Assembly (NCBI GenBank): GCA_016205025.1
Contig: JACQJO010000018.1
Location: 1-64,000 of the forward strand
Source of the DNA: Elusimicrobiota bacterium
Lineage (GTDB): Bacteria; Elusimicrobiota; Elusimicrobia; JACQPE01
DNA: 64,000 nt
Direction: 5' to 3'
Within the stretch, counting starts at the first letter, position 1. Every line of letters starts with the position of its first letter. Below the pieces are notes generated by a model. That model was not told the origin of the DNA, ran no database searches, and saw only the letters and a program-made list of their open reading frames with translations. Position numbers and translations under genes: made by a program. This document shows, in pieces, positions 51,598-59,956 of the stretch.

Positions 51598-53853
51598 ATG
51601 CTCAAAAAATACTCCTCTGTTTTTATTGCCTTTCTCCTCATCATGGAAATGGCCCCTCGGGAAGCCTTATCAGAAATCTCTTCCCAAAGAAAAAACGCCC
51701 TTGGCTCCAACCCTGAACTCTCTTATGGAATAACCCAGGAGTTTTTTGACGGCCAAAGGCTGGGCAGGCCGCCCGCTTCGCCTTCCCCTGTGGCTTTCTA
51801 CGCCATGGCCTTCCCTGATGGGCAGAAAGACAAATTAAGAGATGCCTGCCGAGGAGCCACCCGAACCAACTGCGACACCCAGCCTCCTGATATGCCCAAA
51901 TCTCCTCAAGGGGAGGGTAAGGACAAAGATAAAAACCCCTCTTCTTCCGAGGGCAATCCAGACCCTGCAAGCAAAGACGGCCCTTCCGGGCCCTGTTCTT
52001 TTTTACAGAACTTAGCCAAGATGACCGATGAGGAATGTATCGCCTATAACAAAGCCAAAGAACAAGAGCTTCAAGAAAAAAGAAAACTGGACGAACGGTT
52101 TGATTTAGAGCGCCAACAAAAAGTTGACAATCTTAGCGGCACCGGGCAATTCGGATACTATGCGCTCACAGCAGCCCTTCTCGTTGGTTTCACCTGGCTA
52201 GGAGCCCATTTTGGCCCTTCTCTATCTCCCAATATGGAGTTTTCCTCCGCCAAATTTTTAGGGGGAGTCGTTGGTTTTGTCCTAGGAGCGCTCCTGGGAG
52301 GTTTATCCCACTGGACCCCCGGTCGGGCGCATGCCTTCGTGGGCAACACCATTCTTTCCCCCTTTGCCCTGGCCGCTGGAGCCGTTTCCGGGGTTTTCGA
52401 CGCCTTAACGTTCGGCCATTCCCCCTTCTCTTCTTCAAAGGGCGATTCCTTCATGGGAAAAACTTATAACGCAACCAAAAAGATAGCCAATGCCGTTGCT
52501 CTTGCTGGAGGGATAACCCCGGGAGCATCGGCCCTGGGGGTGGCTCCTGTCGGTCTGGCGTCCGGCCTTGTCAGTCCAACCCTGGCTCTTGGAGCGGGAG
52601 CTTACGGCGCCGGCAGCGCTCTTGTCCAGGGAACCCAGGCCATCGTTCATAAGATACGCCATGACGGAACCATGAGCAAGCTTCTTGCCTGGCATCAGGA
52701 ATACGATCGAATCATCGGCCGGCCCTTTAATAAGGTCAAGGCAGAGCAGCAAATCAACAGGCTGGCCAAAGAAGGGAAGCTTTCTTGGTTTGTGGGCGAG
52801 ATGAACGCTTATTTGAAGGCCAAAAAAGAGAAAAAAAGCCTTATCCAGAACAAAGAAAGACTTTTGCAAGAGATCGGTCTTCCCCAGGCCACGACCCTGC
52901 CTGGGGAAAAGATCCCCGGCCTGACGGCCCAAGAGGCCTTCTTCCATATCAACCAAGAGGTTGCCGCGCTGCGAGAGTCCCTTCAACTGCTTGAAAGTCT
53001 GAAAGCAACTCACAGCGCGCCCCCGAGCAAGCGCTGGCATCCTGGCTCCAAGGCAGGGGTGATGATCGCTAAAACCGCAACAGGAGAAGAAATTGAAAAG
53101 AACATGCTGGAAATCCCCCAGGATATCCTCCCCGTTATTCCTGAAGAGGCTTTGTTAAGAAAGATCGAAACCGAAAAGAGCTTTCCCAGTCAAAAAGGCT
53201 GGATCAAGAACGGCCAGGCCGTCTTACCCATCACCGCCCTACCGGGGGAACCAAGACCCCCCAATGATCTTCCCGAAAAAATTCATGATCATGTTGATAT
53301 CCGACTAGCGCCCGGAACTTCCATAAGAAGTCCGAGGGAGGGTACAATTCTCTATGATGCTCATGATGGTGAAGGATACGGCCACCATCGTTCAATGCTG
53401 TATGAAGATTCCCAAGCCTATTGTGTACTTATAGCCGCTCATTTAGGAAATGATAGTGAAGCTAAGGATGATCCGAAGGCTTATGGATCGTACAGTAGAA
53501 CTAGAGGAAGTGTTGGCAAGCAAGTTCCCTCGGGTGCTGTCATCGGGCAATCTGGAAATTCCGGCACAGCACAAGACGCGCCGCACCTTGACTACGGGCT
53601 TTATCGGATTCCGAAAAAATACAATGAACAATTAAAAGAGCGCGGGGTAAACGAGGCGGAATACAAAAAACTCCTTGGCCGATTGGAAAATTTTAGAAAA
53701 GAGCCCGACCACGATACGCAAGTTAAAATGGGCAACGAAATCTACGTCGCACTAATAAATACAAAAACCAAAAGCCCACGACTTCAGATAAAGATGCGCT
53801 CTTATGCTGTCAATCCTCTTGATCCCAAAAACTGGCCCGAGGCCCACAAATAA
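51598..53853 (+). CDS. Large secreted protein with C-terminal M23 (LytM-like) domain
   Basis: 751 residues. Signal peptide (KKYSSVFIAFLLIMEMAPREALS), then a Pro/Gly/Lys-rich region (75-130). Several Gly/Ala-rich hydrophobic segments follow (about 180-340: ALLVGFTWLGAHFG, GVVGFVLGALLGGL), then a helical region, then an M23-type domain from about 555. First motif HDHVD (His563, Asp567); His near 614 in AAHLGN; third motif HLD (663-665), where active enzymes have HxH. So zinc binding may be altered. Embedded hydrophobic stretches recall toxin or pore-forming proteins. Overlaps the lipoprotein gene that follows by one base. Confidence 0.75.
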   Translation: MLKKYSSVFIAFLLIMEMAPREALSEISSQRKNALGSNPELSYGITQEFFDGQRLGRPPASPSPVAFYAMAFPDGQKDKLRDACRGATRTNCDTQPPDMPKSPQGEGKDKDKNPSSSEGNPDPASKDGPSGPCSFLQNLAKMTDEECIAYNKAKEQELQEKRKLDERFDLERQQKVDNLSGTGQFGYYALTAALLVGFTWLGAHFGPSLSPNMEFSSAKFLGGVVGFVLGALLGGLSHWTPGRAHAFVGNTILSPFALAAGAVSGVFDALTFGHSPFSSSKGDSFMGKTYNATKKIANAVALAGGITPGASALGVAPVGLASGLVSPTLALGAGAYGAGSALVQGTQAIVHKIRHDGTMSKLLAWHQEYDRIIGRPFNKVKAEQQINRLAKEGKLSWFVGEMNAYLKAKKEKKSLIQNKERLLQEIGLPQATTLPGEKIPGLTAQEAFFHINQEVAALRESLQLLESLKATHSAPPSKRWHPGSKAGVMIAKTATGEEIEKNMLEIPQDILPVIPEEALLRKIETEKSFPSQKGWIKNGQAVLPITALPGEPRPPNDLPEKIHDHVDIRLAPGTSIRSPREGTILYDAHDGEGYGHHRSMLYEDSQAYCVLIAAHLGNDSEAKDDPKAYGSYSRTRGSVGKQVPSGAVIGQSGNSGTAQDAPHLDYGLYRIPKKYNEQLKERGVNEAEYKKLLGRLENFRKEPDHDTQVKMGNEIYVALINTKTKSPRLQIKMRSYAVNPLDPKNWPEAHK

Positions 53854-54527
53854 TGAACATACGGCAAAAGCTTTTGTTTTTTAGCTGCCTATCTTTGAGC
53901 CTTCTGATTTTTTCCTGCCGCTCCAAAAAAGAATCCGACTATAAAGGACCAAAATCTAGCGAACCCATAGAAAAATATGTGACATTTAAGGGAACCAAAG
54001 GTTTTTATGTCAACCACAACTACCACTACAATTTAGAATTTGATCCCATCACATGGGAGGCGTTCCTAGCGTATCCTGATACCCTGGGGCTCGAGGGGCG
54101 ACAATCGCAAGGAACTCTCTATTTTAATTTTGGTCCTAAGGCTTTGGAGGACAAAAACGAGCCAGACTATTCCCATTCCAACGATTGTTTTAATTCCACT
54201 ACTACTTTGAGCGTTGGTTCTATTAAACTGCGCTGGATTCAGGAAAACTCAAAAATTGATCCTGGGCTAGACAAAGAAAGGGCTGACTATATTGCGCGTT
54301 ATGGGGAATGGGATCCTGACGGATATTGTTTCCATAGCTCCTATGGCTATACCGAAAACCCAATTCCTCTCTATATTTGGCACCACCTTGGCCTCCAATC
54401 GCCAGGTTATGTAACAAAACAAAGCTTCCAATATATTGAAAACGCCAGGCGCGAAGCGCTCAAAGTTATCGCAACCCTGCGTTATATAGGTCCAGCAAAA
54501 GGCAGTAATAAAGAAAATAATAAATGA
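53853..54527 (+). CDS. Lipoprotein of unknown function, partner of the M23-like gene
   Basis: 224 residues. Signal sequence with lipobox IFSC (Cys22). The mature domain has many aromatic residues and four cysteines (DCFN, GYCFHS), and no family is recognised. Its ATG overlaps the stop of the M23-like gene (TAATG), so the two are co-translated and probably act together. Binding, anchoring or protection of the partner are possibilities. AT-richer than the neighbouring housekeeping genes, in keeping with an accessory origin. Confidence 0.7.
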   Translation: MNIRQKLLFFSCLSLSLLIFSCRSKKESDYKGPKSSEPIEKYVTFKGTKGFYVNHNYHYNLEFDPITWEAFLAYPDTLGLEGRQSQGTLYFNFGPKALEDKNEPDYSHSNDCFNSTTTLSVGSIKLRWIQENSKIDPGLDKERADYIARYGEWDPDGYCFHSSYGYTENPIPLYIWHHLGLQSPGYVTKQSFQYIENARREALKVIATLRYIGPAKGSNKENNK

Positions 54528-54546
54528 CTGTGATAGGATAGATTTA

Positions 54547-55251
54547 ATGGCGATTAAAGCGGTTGTTTTTGATATTGACAATACCCTGGTGGATTTTATG
54601 CGCATGAAGCGTTATGCGGTGGAGGCGGCGGTGGAGGCGATGCTGGATGCGGGACTGCCGGGGACCAAGCAAGAGGTGTTGGATAAGATTTTTCAGGTTT
54701 ACTGGAGAGAGGGAATTGAGGACCAGCAGATTTTTGACAAAGTCCTTTTGCAGGAGCTGGGCCGCGTGGATCACCGTATTTTGGCGGCCGGCATTCTTGG
54801 GTACCGGCGCACCAAAGACGCTTATTTGGCGGTTTACCCACACGCCCACTCGACGTTATTTGCCTTGACCAAGCAGGGCTTGAAATTGGGCGTGGTGTCT
54901 GATGCTCCCAAGCTTCAGGTTTATTTAAGAATCGTGGGACTTGGGTTGGCCCATTATTTCGACGCGATTGTGACTTTTGACGACGCGGGGGAGCGCAAGC
55001 CCTCGCCTAAGCCGTTTAAATTGGCGCTTGAAAAATTGGGAGTCCAGCCGGATGAAGCCATCATGATCGGCGATTGGGCGGAGCGCGACATGGTGGGCGC
55101 TAAGGCAGTGGGCATGGTGACAGTTTTCGCCAAGTACGGCGATGAATTTCATAAAGGCAACGGTGGCGCGGATCATGAGGTTATGGATATTCACGAGCTT
55201 ATCGGTATCGTTAATTCCCTTAACGCTGACGGCAGAGCCGTCTCCAAATAA
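54547..55251 (+). CDS. HAD-superfamily hydrolase
   Basis: 234 residues. Catalytic DxD in VVFDIDNTLVDF (Asp9 and Asp11), motif II in VVSDAP, Lys in GERKPSPKPF, and motif IV in MIGDWAERDMVGAKAVGM. A helical cap lies between residues 15 and 90, placing it among small phosphatases such as phosphoglycolate-type or pyrimidine nucleotidase-like enzymes. Substrate unknown. Its last 77 bases overlap the signal-peptide region of the next gene in another frame. Confidence 0.87.
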   Translation: MAIKAVVFDIDNTLVDFMRMKRYAVEAAVEAMLDAGLPGTKQEVLDKIFQVYWREGIEDQQIFDKVLLQELGRVDHRILAAGILGYRRTKDAYLAVYPHAHSTLFALTKQGLKLGVVSDAPKLQVYLRIVGLGLAHYFDAIVTFDDAGERKPSPKPFKLALEKLGVQPDEAIMIGDWAERDMVGAKAVGMVTVFAKYGDEFHKGNGGADHEVMDIHELIGIVNSLNADGRAVSK

Positions 55252-55807
55252 TCTACCCGGCGTACGCATAATCGAACAAAAAAGCGATTTGATTCGCTTT
55301 GATTTGGATTTCGGCTTTTACGAGATTCGCCAAGCCCAAGCTTACCTCAACGACCGATTCCCCAGCATCCGGCTGCCCGTTTCGGTTTCCAGGAGCGGCG
55401 CTGGTTACGAAGAGATCGATTTTGCCGAACCCGCGCTCCGAATTAAGGTTTTAGAGTTGGTTAAAGAGAAGGCGGGAAAAGCGGGAAAGGCGATGGAAGC
55501 GGTTAAGGTTAAAACCGGAAAACCATCCGTTAGGCTGGTTTCCTTGGAGAAGTTTAAATCGTCCCGGGGTTCAAGAATCGGCAAGGGAGAGTTGTGGCTG
55601 GATGAAAAAGTGGCGGTGCGATTTTCGCTCATGAAAAGCAAATGGAGCTACAGCCCGCGGGGTTGGTGGATTGCCTTCCCATCCCAATGGAAAAAAGACA
55701 GCCAGGCGTACCAAGATTTGTTTGTCGTAAAAGATAAATCCCTCAAAAAAGAAATTACGGCCCTTGTCCGGGAAACCTATCTGGAAAGATACGGCGACGG
55801 CGAATAG
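55175..55807 (+). CDS. Secreted protein of unknown function overlapping the HAD gene
   Basis: About 210 residues from the ATG at 55175. The frame is open to 55142, but this start gives a clean signal peptide (MRLWIFTSLSVSLIPLTLTAEP) encoded wholly inside the 3' end of the HAD gene. The mature part is strongly basic. Residues about 98-115 (EKAGKAGKAMEAVKVKTG) are encoded by AAGGCG-type nonamer units. No domain recognised. It precedes two outer-membrane proteins and is probably co-expressed with them. Confidence 0.7.
   Translation: MRLWIFTSLSVSLIPLTLTAEPSPNNLPGVRIIEQKSDLIRFDLDFGFYEIRQAQAYLNDRFPSIRLPVSVSRSGAGYEEIDFAEPALRIKVLELVKEKAGKAGKAMEAVKVKTGKPSVRLVSLEKFKSSRGSRIGKGELWLDEKVAVRFSLMKSKWSYSPRGWWIAFPSQWKKDSQAYQDLFVVKDKSLKKEITALVRETYLERYGDGE
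55469..55515. repeat. Nonamer-like array inside a secreted-protein gene
   Basis: Degenerate 9-base units AAGGCGGGA, AAAGCGGGA, AAGGCGATG, GAAGCGGTT and AAGGTTAAA are translated as a Lys/Ala-rich stretch. They resemble the direct arrays of the signal-peptide cassettes but have no inverted partner. Confidence 0.55.
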
Positions 55808-55914
55808 AAAGGTTCAAAAGGGTCAAAACGTTCCAGAGGTTCAAGAGGGATAATGACGAAACTTTCTTCAATCTTTTTGAACATCTTGACCCTTTTGAAC
55901 TTTTTGAACCTTTC
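55808..55914. repeat. Inverted nonamer-array cassette at the start of the first OM barrel gene
   Basis: Direct array AAGGTTCAA, AAGGGTCAA, AACGTTCCA, GAGGTTCAA, GAGG (about 55809-55848) is followed by a core with the ATG at 55853, then an inverted array of TTTTTGAAC/CTTGACC-type nonamers (55873-55914). The arms are complementary. Here the direct array lies in the untranslated gap after the preceding stop, and only the inverted array is coding. Confidence 0.9.
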
Positions 55915-57772
55915 GCCTGCTTTCGCAGACGAATTGCGCGGCGGCGAGCCCCATCAGCTGGATTATTTTGAGGGATTTTCGGAAGTGACCGAACCTTTTG
56001 AGAAGTTGCCGCAGGAAAGGATTTTTTCGGGTGAAACCAAGTGGCGGTTCAAGGCGGACAAGCCCAATGCCGAAACCTTCGGAGTGACAACGCCCGGCCG
56101 GTTTATCAACCCGCTTTACCTCTACAATCGAACCTCATTGGCGTGGCGCCCCCGCGCTGGTCAAGAAACGACGCTGAATTGGACGCTTTTACGCCGCGAT
56201 GAAACTTCAACCGGAGCCAGCGAACCGCCTGTTACCGCGGATCGCAGAAACTTGGCTTTGCGCCACTTGACCCTGGGTCATCACCGGCAGGGCCGGGATG
56301 TTTATGCCGGTGATTTTGCGATGGGTTGGGGTCAGGGGTTGGTGATGGCCGGCAAGGCGGGTCTGCCTTACCGGCCTTTTCTTTGGAAAAATCACCAGGC
56401 CGAGATCGCTCCAAATCGCTCCAGTTATGAAAACACCGGCCTTCGCGGCGCGGCCATTTTGATCGCATCGTCAGACGCGCGGCTGGGCGGATTTGTGGCC
56501 CAAACCCCCTTGCACGGCGAGCGTTCCGAGCAAGGCGATTTCCTGGAGGATTACGCCGTTTTAAGCCAAGACGCCGGGGAATTCGGCAGCCATTCCAGGC
56601 TCGCGCGCCGCAACACGCTTAAAGAAAAGTCTGTTGGCTTGCGTTTTGAGCAAGACAGGGAGCCGGTAAACCTCGGGGCTTCGGTGGTACATGTTGATTT
56701 GAATCGCCGCGTTCAACATGACGTATCCAGTGTCAACGCCCCTGGTTTACCCAATCGTCAGGCGTATCTTTTTCAAGGAAAAAAAATTGGGATTTTTGGG
56801 ATTGATCTGGGCTATCGTGTCGGCGAGAACACGCGCCTGCTGGCGGAGGCGGCCGCGTCCTTTTGGGGGAAGCGCCGGGCCCCGGCTTTTGCCGGAGGCT
56901 GGCTTCGTGAACAATCCGGTTTTAAGGACGCGGCCGGCGTTTTTTTGTTTGCGCCGCGTTACGTTTCGCGCCTGGCGGACGGCCCCCGGATGGGCGGCGG
57001 CGTTGCCCGCAACCGGCGCGGGTTGTTTTACAGCCGGATTAAGCGGCTGGGGCATCATGAGGCGGGCGGCCATCTTTATTTTGAGCAAAATTTGGAATCG
57101 GAATTTTCAGGCAGCACGCTTTCGCACTCCCCGCCGGACAGGCGTTTAAGTTTTAAGGGCAGAGCGGATGATCGAGTTGGTTTTAGCCGCGGCTTTTTTG
57201 GGTATTTTCGTTTGGGATTTGAGCGCGATCCTTATTTTGTCCATGCCACCAAGAATCCCGTCGTGTCCATGATCGAGGAGCGCTCCGTTCGCCTGGAGGC
57301 GGGCCGGGAAAAAAGCCGCGGCAGTTGGGCTTTGGGAACAGATTATTTAAGAGTCACGGCAACCAGATTTCCTTCAGAACGCTCCGAAGGCCAAGACGCA
57401 TACGGACGTTTAAACTGGAAAATCGGCCGGGGAACGAAACTGTTGGCTAAGCTGGCTTATTTTGATTTGGGCTCGCCGCTGTTTGGTTCGCGCTCTATTT
57501 TTTTGAGCTCTCCCGAATTTTATTGGCGTCAAATGACGCTTTCTTCAATCGCTTACCAGTCGCTTTTCGCCTCTTACGCGCCGGAGGGCTGGCGCTGGGC
57601 GCTGGCCCTGGAACAAGACATGGGCGAGCGCGTTTCATTCTGGGTTAAGTGGGGAACAACGATGTTGGGCCGCGATGAAGTGACGGACACGCCCAAAACA
57701 ACAACCGAACGCGACGATTTAATCAGTCAAACCCGTTCGGATTTTAAGACGGAAATTATAGTCAGATGGTAA
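55853..57772 (+). CDS. Predicted outer-membrane beta-barrel protein
   Basis: 639 residues. The signal peptide core (FLNILTLLNFLNLSPAFA) is encoded by the inverted nonamer array. The mature protein shows the alternating hydrophobic pattern and many aromatic girdle residues of a large beta-barrel (GDFAMGWGQGLVM, GIFGIDLGYRVGENTRLLAEAAASFWG, FETEIIVRW-like end). Similar uncharacterised proteins are often found next to helix-hairpin-helix or secretion genes, but I cannot name a family. Overlaps the next gene's ATG by seven bases. Confidence 0.72.
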   Translation: MTKLSSIFLNILTLLNFLNLSPAFADELRGGEPHQLDYFEGFSEVTEPFEKLPQERIFSGETKWRFKADKPNAETFGVTTPGRFINPLYLYNRTSLAWRPRAGQETTLNWTLLRRDETSTGASEPPVTADRRNLALRHLTLGHHRQGRDVYAGDFAMGWGQGLVMAGKAGLPYRPFLWKNHQAEIAPNRSSYENTGLRGAAILIASSDARLGGFVAQTPLHGERSEQGDFLEDYAVLSQDAGEFGSHSRLARRNTLKEKSVGLRFEQDREPVNLGASVVHVDLNRRVQHDVSSVNAPGLPNRQAYLFQGKKIGIFGIDLGYRVGENTRLLAEAAASFWGKRRAPAFAGGWLREQSGFKDAAGVFLFAPRYVSRLADGPRMGGGVARNRRGLFYSRIKRLGHHEAGGHLYFEQNLESEFSGSTLSHSPPDRRLSFKGRADDRVGFSRGFFGYFRLGFERDPYFVHATKNPVVSMIEERSVRLEAGREKSRGSWALGTDYLRVTATRFPSERSEGQDAYGRLNWKIGRGTKLLAKLAYFDLGSPLFGSRSIFLSSPEFYWRQMTLSSIAYQSLFASYAPEGWRWALALEQDMGERVSFWVKWGTTMLGRDEVTDTPKTTTERDDLISQTRSDFKTEIIVRW

Positions 57773-59058
57773 GTAAAAAGGTTCAAGACGTTCAAGAGGG
57801 TCAAAAGGTTCAAAAGGCTTCCAGAATGTTCTTTTTGAACCTTTTGAACATTTTGAACCTCTTGACCCTTTCGGCTCATGCCAGCTACCTCGATTCCCGT
57901 CATTGGGGCGAACCCGGCCATTTTTGGAGTGCGTCGGCGGTTGATTATAAAAGCGGTCTTTTCGATCAGCCGTTTTTAAGCGATCAAAATAATTGGCATT
58001 GGCGTCTTGAAGCGCCCTTGGTTTTTGAAAGGGAGTCTGTTTTGGGCGCCAGGTCCAAGGAGCCGGTGGTTCGAGAATCAACAAACAATTTTTTAAGTTT
58101 TCCAGCCGTTGAGTTTAAGCCTTTTTCCGCGCGAGCCCTGTGGATTAAACTGCGGGCATCGGGAATTATTGAGGAAAAGTTTTCGCAACAACGCGCGCTG
58201 TACGCCGCCGGCCAGCCAGCCGGACAATATCGTTGGCAGGATAGCCGGAAAATGCCCATTGTTCGATACGAACTAAAATTTTTTGTAACACCTAAAACAG
58301 CGGCCAATCTTTCTTTTAATCATATCCGGGGCGAGCGAAACCTGGAGCTTGATCGCTACGACGCCGACGGATCCTCGGCTTGGACTTTACGCGAAAAAGC
58401 GAAATTTGAGGGCTGGGCAACAGGGGTTGATTTTTATCAACGAATCGCCCGGGGATGGGTTTGGGCCCTAGGATTCAGTGCGCCGGCTGACCTTCGCGCC
58501 GGGCACCATCAGTTGGTATATCAAAGCACGCAGAGCGCCTTGGCGCAGGGAGAGTTATTGTTGCCCTCGCGTTTTCGGTTGCCGCCGGTTTTGAGAACGG
58601 GGTTTATTTTTTCCCAGGCCCAGCGGAAATTTTGGGCCGAAGCGCACTGGATTTATTTTTCTCAAAGCCGGGCGGATGGCCGCCCTGCGGGAGAGGCGGG
58701 CGGCGGTTTTCTTTGGGATACGGGCCTATTCCAACGAAACTTTTTAGGCAATGCTTCCATTGAATTCCCTAACTACCGGGATGTTTTGGGGCTTGATTTT
58801 GGGTTTGAAAATACCGTTGCCGAGCGCTGGCGGCTATTTTTGACCAGCCGGTTTTGGACGCATTATGCGGATGCGCGCGTTTTAACACCCGCATTTTCTC
58901 TGGGCATGGAGCTTAACGTCACGAAAAGCTTGCGGTTGGGCGCGGGGGGAACCTTGGAGCGCCGCGATTATTTCGGCGACGGCCTTTTTTGGCCGAAAGA
59001 TCAGAGGCTAGACGAAACTTCTTTTAAAATGATCTTGAACTTGGCTTACCGGATTTGA
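57766..59058 (+). CDS. Predicted outer-membrane beta-barrel protein with repeat-derived signal peptide
   Basis: 430 residues. The n-region KKVQDVQEGQKVQKAS comes from the direct nonamer array and the h-region FFLNLLNILNLLTLSAHA from the inverted array. The rest shows beta-barrel alternation and ends in the aromatic-hydrophobic pattern NLAYRI, common for barrel C-termini. No family recognised. Starts inside the last codons of the preceding barrel gene, so the two are coupled. Confidence 0.72.
   Translation: MVSKKVQDVQEGQKVQKASRMFFLNLLNILNLLTLSAHASYLDSRHWGEPGHFWSASAVDYKSGLFDQPFLSDQNNWHWRLEAPLVFERESVLGARSKEPVVRESTNNFLSFPAVEFKPFSARALWIKLRASGIIEEKFSQQRALYAAGQPAGQYRWQDSRKMPIVRYELKFFVTPKTAANLSFNHIRGERNLELDRYDADGSSAWTLREKAKFEGWATGVDFYQRIARGWVWALGFSAPADLRAGHHQLVYQSTQSALAQGELLLPSRFRLPPVLRTGFIFSQAQRKFWAEAHWIYFSQSRADGRPAGEAGGGFLWDTGLFQRNFLGNASIEFPNYRDVLGLDFGFENTVAERWRLFLTSRFWTHYADARVLTPAFSLGMELNVTKSLRLGAGGTLERRDYFGDGLFWPKDQRLDETSFKMILNLAYRI
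57775..57873. repeat. Inverted nonamer-array cassette of the second OM barrel gene
   Basis: Direct array (57776-57818: AAGGTTCAA, GACGTTCAA, GAGGGTCAA, AAGGTTCAA, AAGG), a short core of about 12 bases, then an inverted array (57830-57872) of TTTTTGAAC, CTTTTGAAC, ATTTTGAAC, CTCTTGACC. The arms of about 42 bases are complementary at most positions. It is the tightest hairpin of the set. Confidence 0.92.
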
Positions 59059-59112
59059 TCCTGGAGGTTTAAAAGGCTCGCGCCCGCGAATAATAATTCA
59101 TGACTTTACTCA

Positions 59113-59784
59113 TTATCGTACTAGCAAAATTTTGCCCGGCTTCAAGCTTAACCGGTTGACTTGGGCCTGGTTTTGGATATTTTCAGCCGCGGCCCGTCGG
59201 ATTTTCACTGAAATTTCGACATCGGGGTCAGCCGCGCTGGTTAGGGCGGTTTCGATTTTGGACCTTTCTTCCTGGGTTAGGGAGTGCAGTTCCAGGATTT
59301 TTTTCAAAGCCGCGACCGCATTTAAAGCCGGCTGTTCCCCCGAAACCTTGCCGAACAGTGATCCCTCATTGCCGGGCCGGGCGCAACAGAGGATGTTGGT
59401 CAAAGCTTCGACCGCAGCCTCGCGAACCTCCTGGTTAGCCTGCAGAGCCAGCTCTCCAATTAAGGATGCGGCCATGGCGCCCGCTTTGGCCGCCTTGCGT
59501 TCCAGGCCTAAGCCTCCGTAGGCCAGGTTGTGCAGGGGAATGATCGCCCGCTGGATCACCTGGCTCGATTTATCTTGGCCCAGAAGTTCATTGGCCAGGC
59601 TGCGGGCTCGGTTCAATCGAAGATCATAATCCTTAGAAGAGCGGCATTCGCCGCGCTCATAACTGCACTCGGAAGCGCTGTTGATCAAAATTTCGATGTC
59701 GCCCGCGGTATCTTGAGCGTTTAGGAGCGGGCCGGCCGCTAAAACGGCAACAGCCAAAATCACGCGGCGATTCTGTTCTGTCAT
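59113..59784 (-). CDS. Secreted helical-repeat (HEAT/ARM-like) protein
   Basis: 223 residues. Signal peptide (RRVILAVAVLAAGPLLNA). The mature part is almost all helical, with repeating Ala/Leu-rich helix pairs (AGAMAASLIGELALQANQEVREAAVEALTNIL, the second half like HEAT repeats), and a Cys pair (SECSYERGECRSS). Likely a periplasmic binding scaffold. Stands alone on the minus strand between two plus-strand groups. Confidence 0.68.
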   Translation of the reverse strand: MTEQNRRVILAVAVLAAGPLLNAQDTAGDIEILINSASECSYERGECRSSKDYDLRLNRARSLANELLGQDKSSQVIQRAIIPLHNLAYGGLGLERKAAKAGAMAASLIGELALQANQEVREAAVEALTNILCCARPGNEGSLFGKVSGEQPALNAVAALKKILELHSLTQEERSKIETALTSAADPDVEISVKIRRAAAENIQNQAQVNRLSLKPGKILLVR

Positions 59785-59956
59785 GTCTTTAACACTATAA
59801 CACCGGGGCCGAATCGCGGCATGGGTCTAAAGTCCCTTTTTGATTGCCCGGAAGTCCCAGGGTTTTGTGGGCCCCCCAGTAGGACCTTGCGAAGCGCCGG
59901 CGGATTTTGCGTTCTTGGGCGGGTGGCGGAATTTGAGATAATAGAGTTTTCCTGTA

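Noticed and set aside
55142-55174. Upstream start of the secreted protein at 55142
   Set aside because: It would place 11 polar residues before the signal peptide; the ATG at 55175 gives a normal one.
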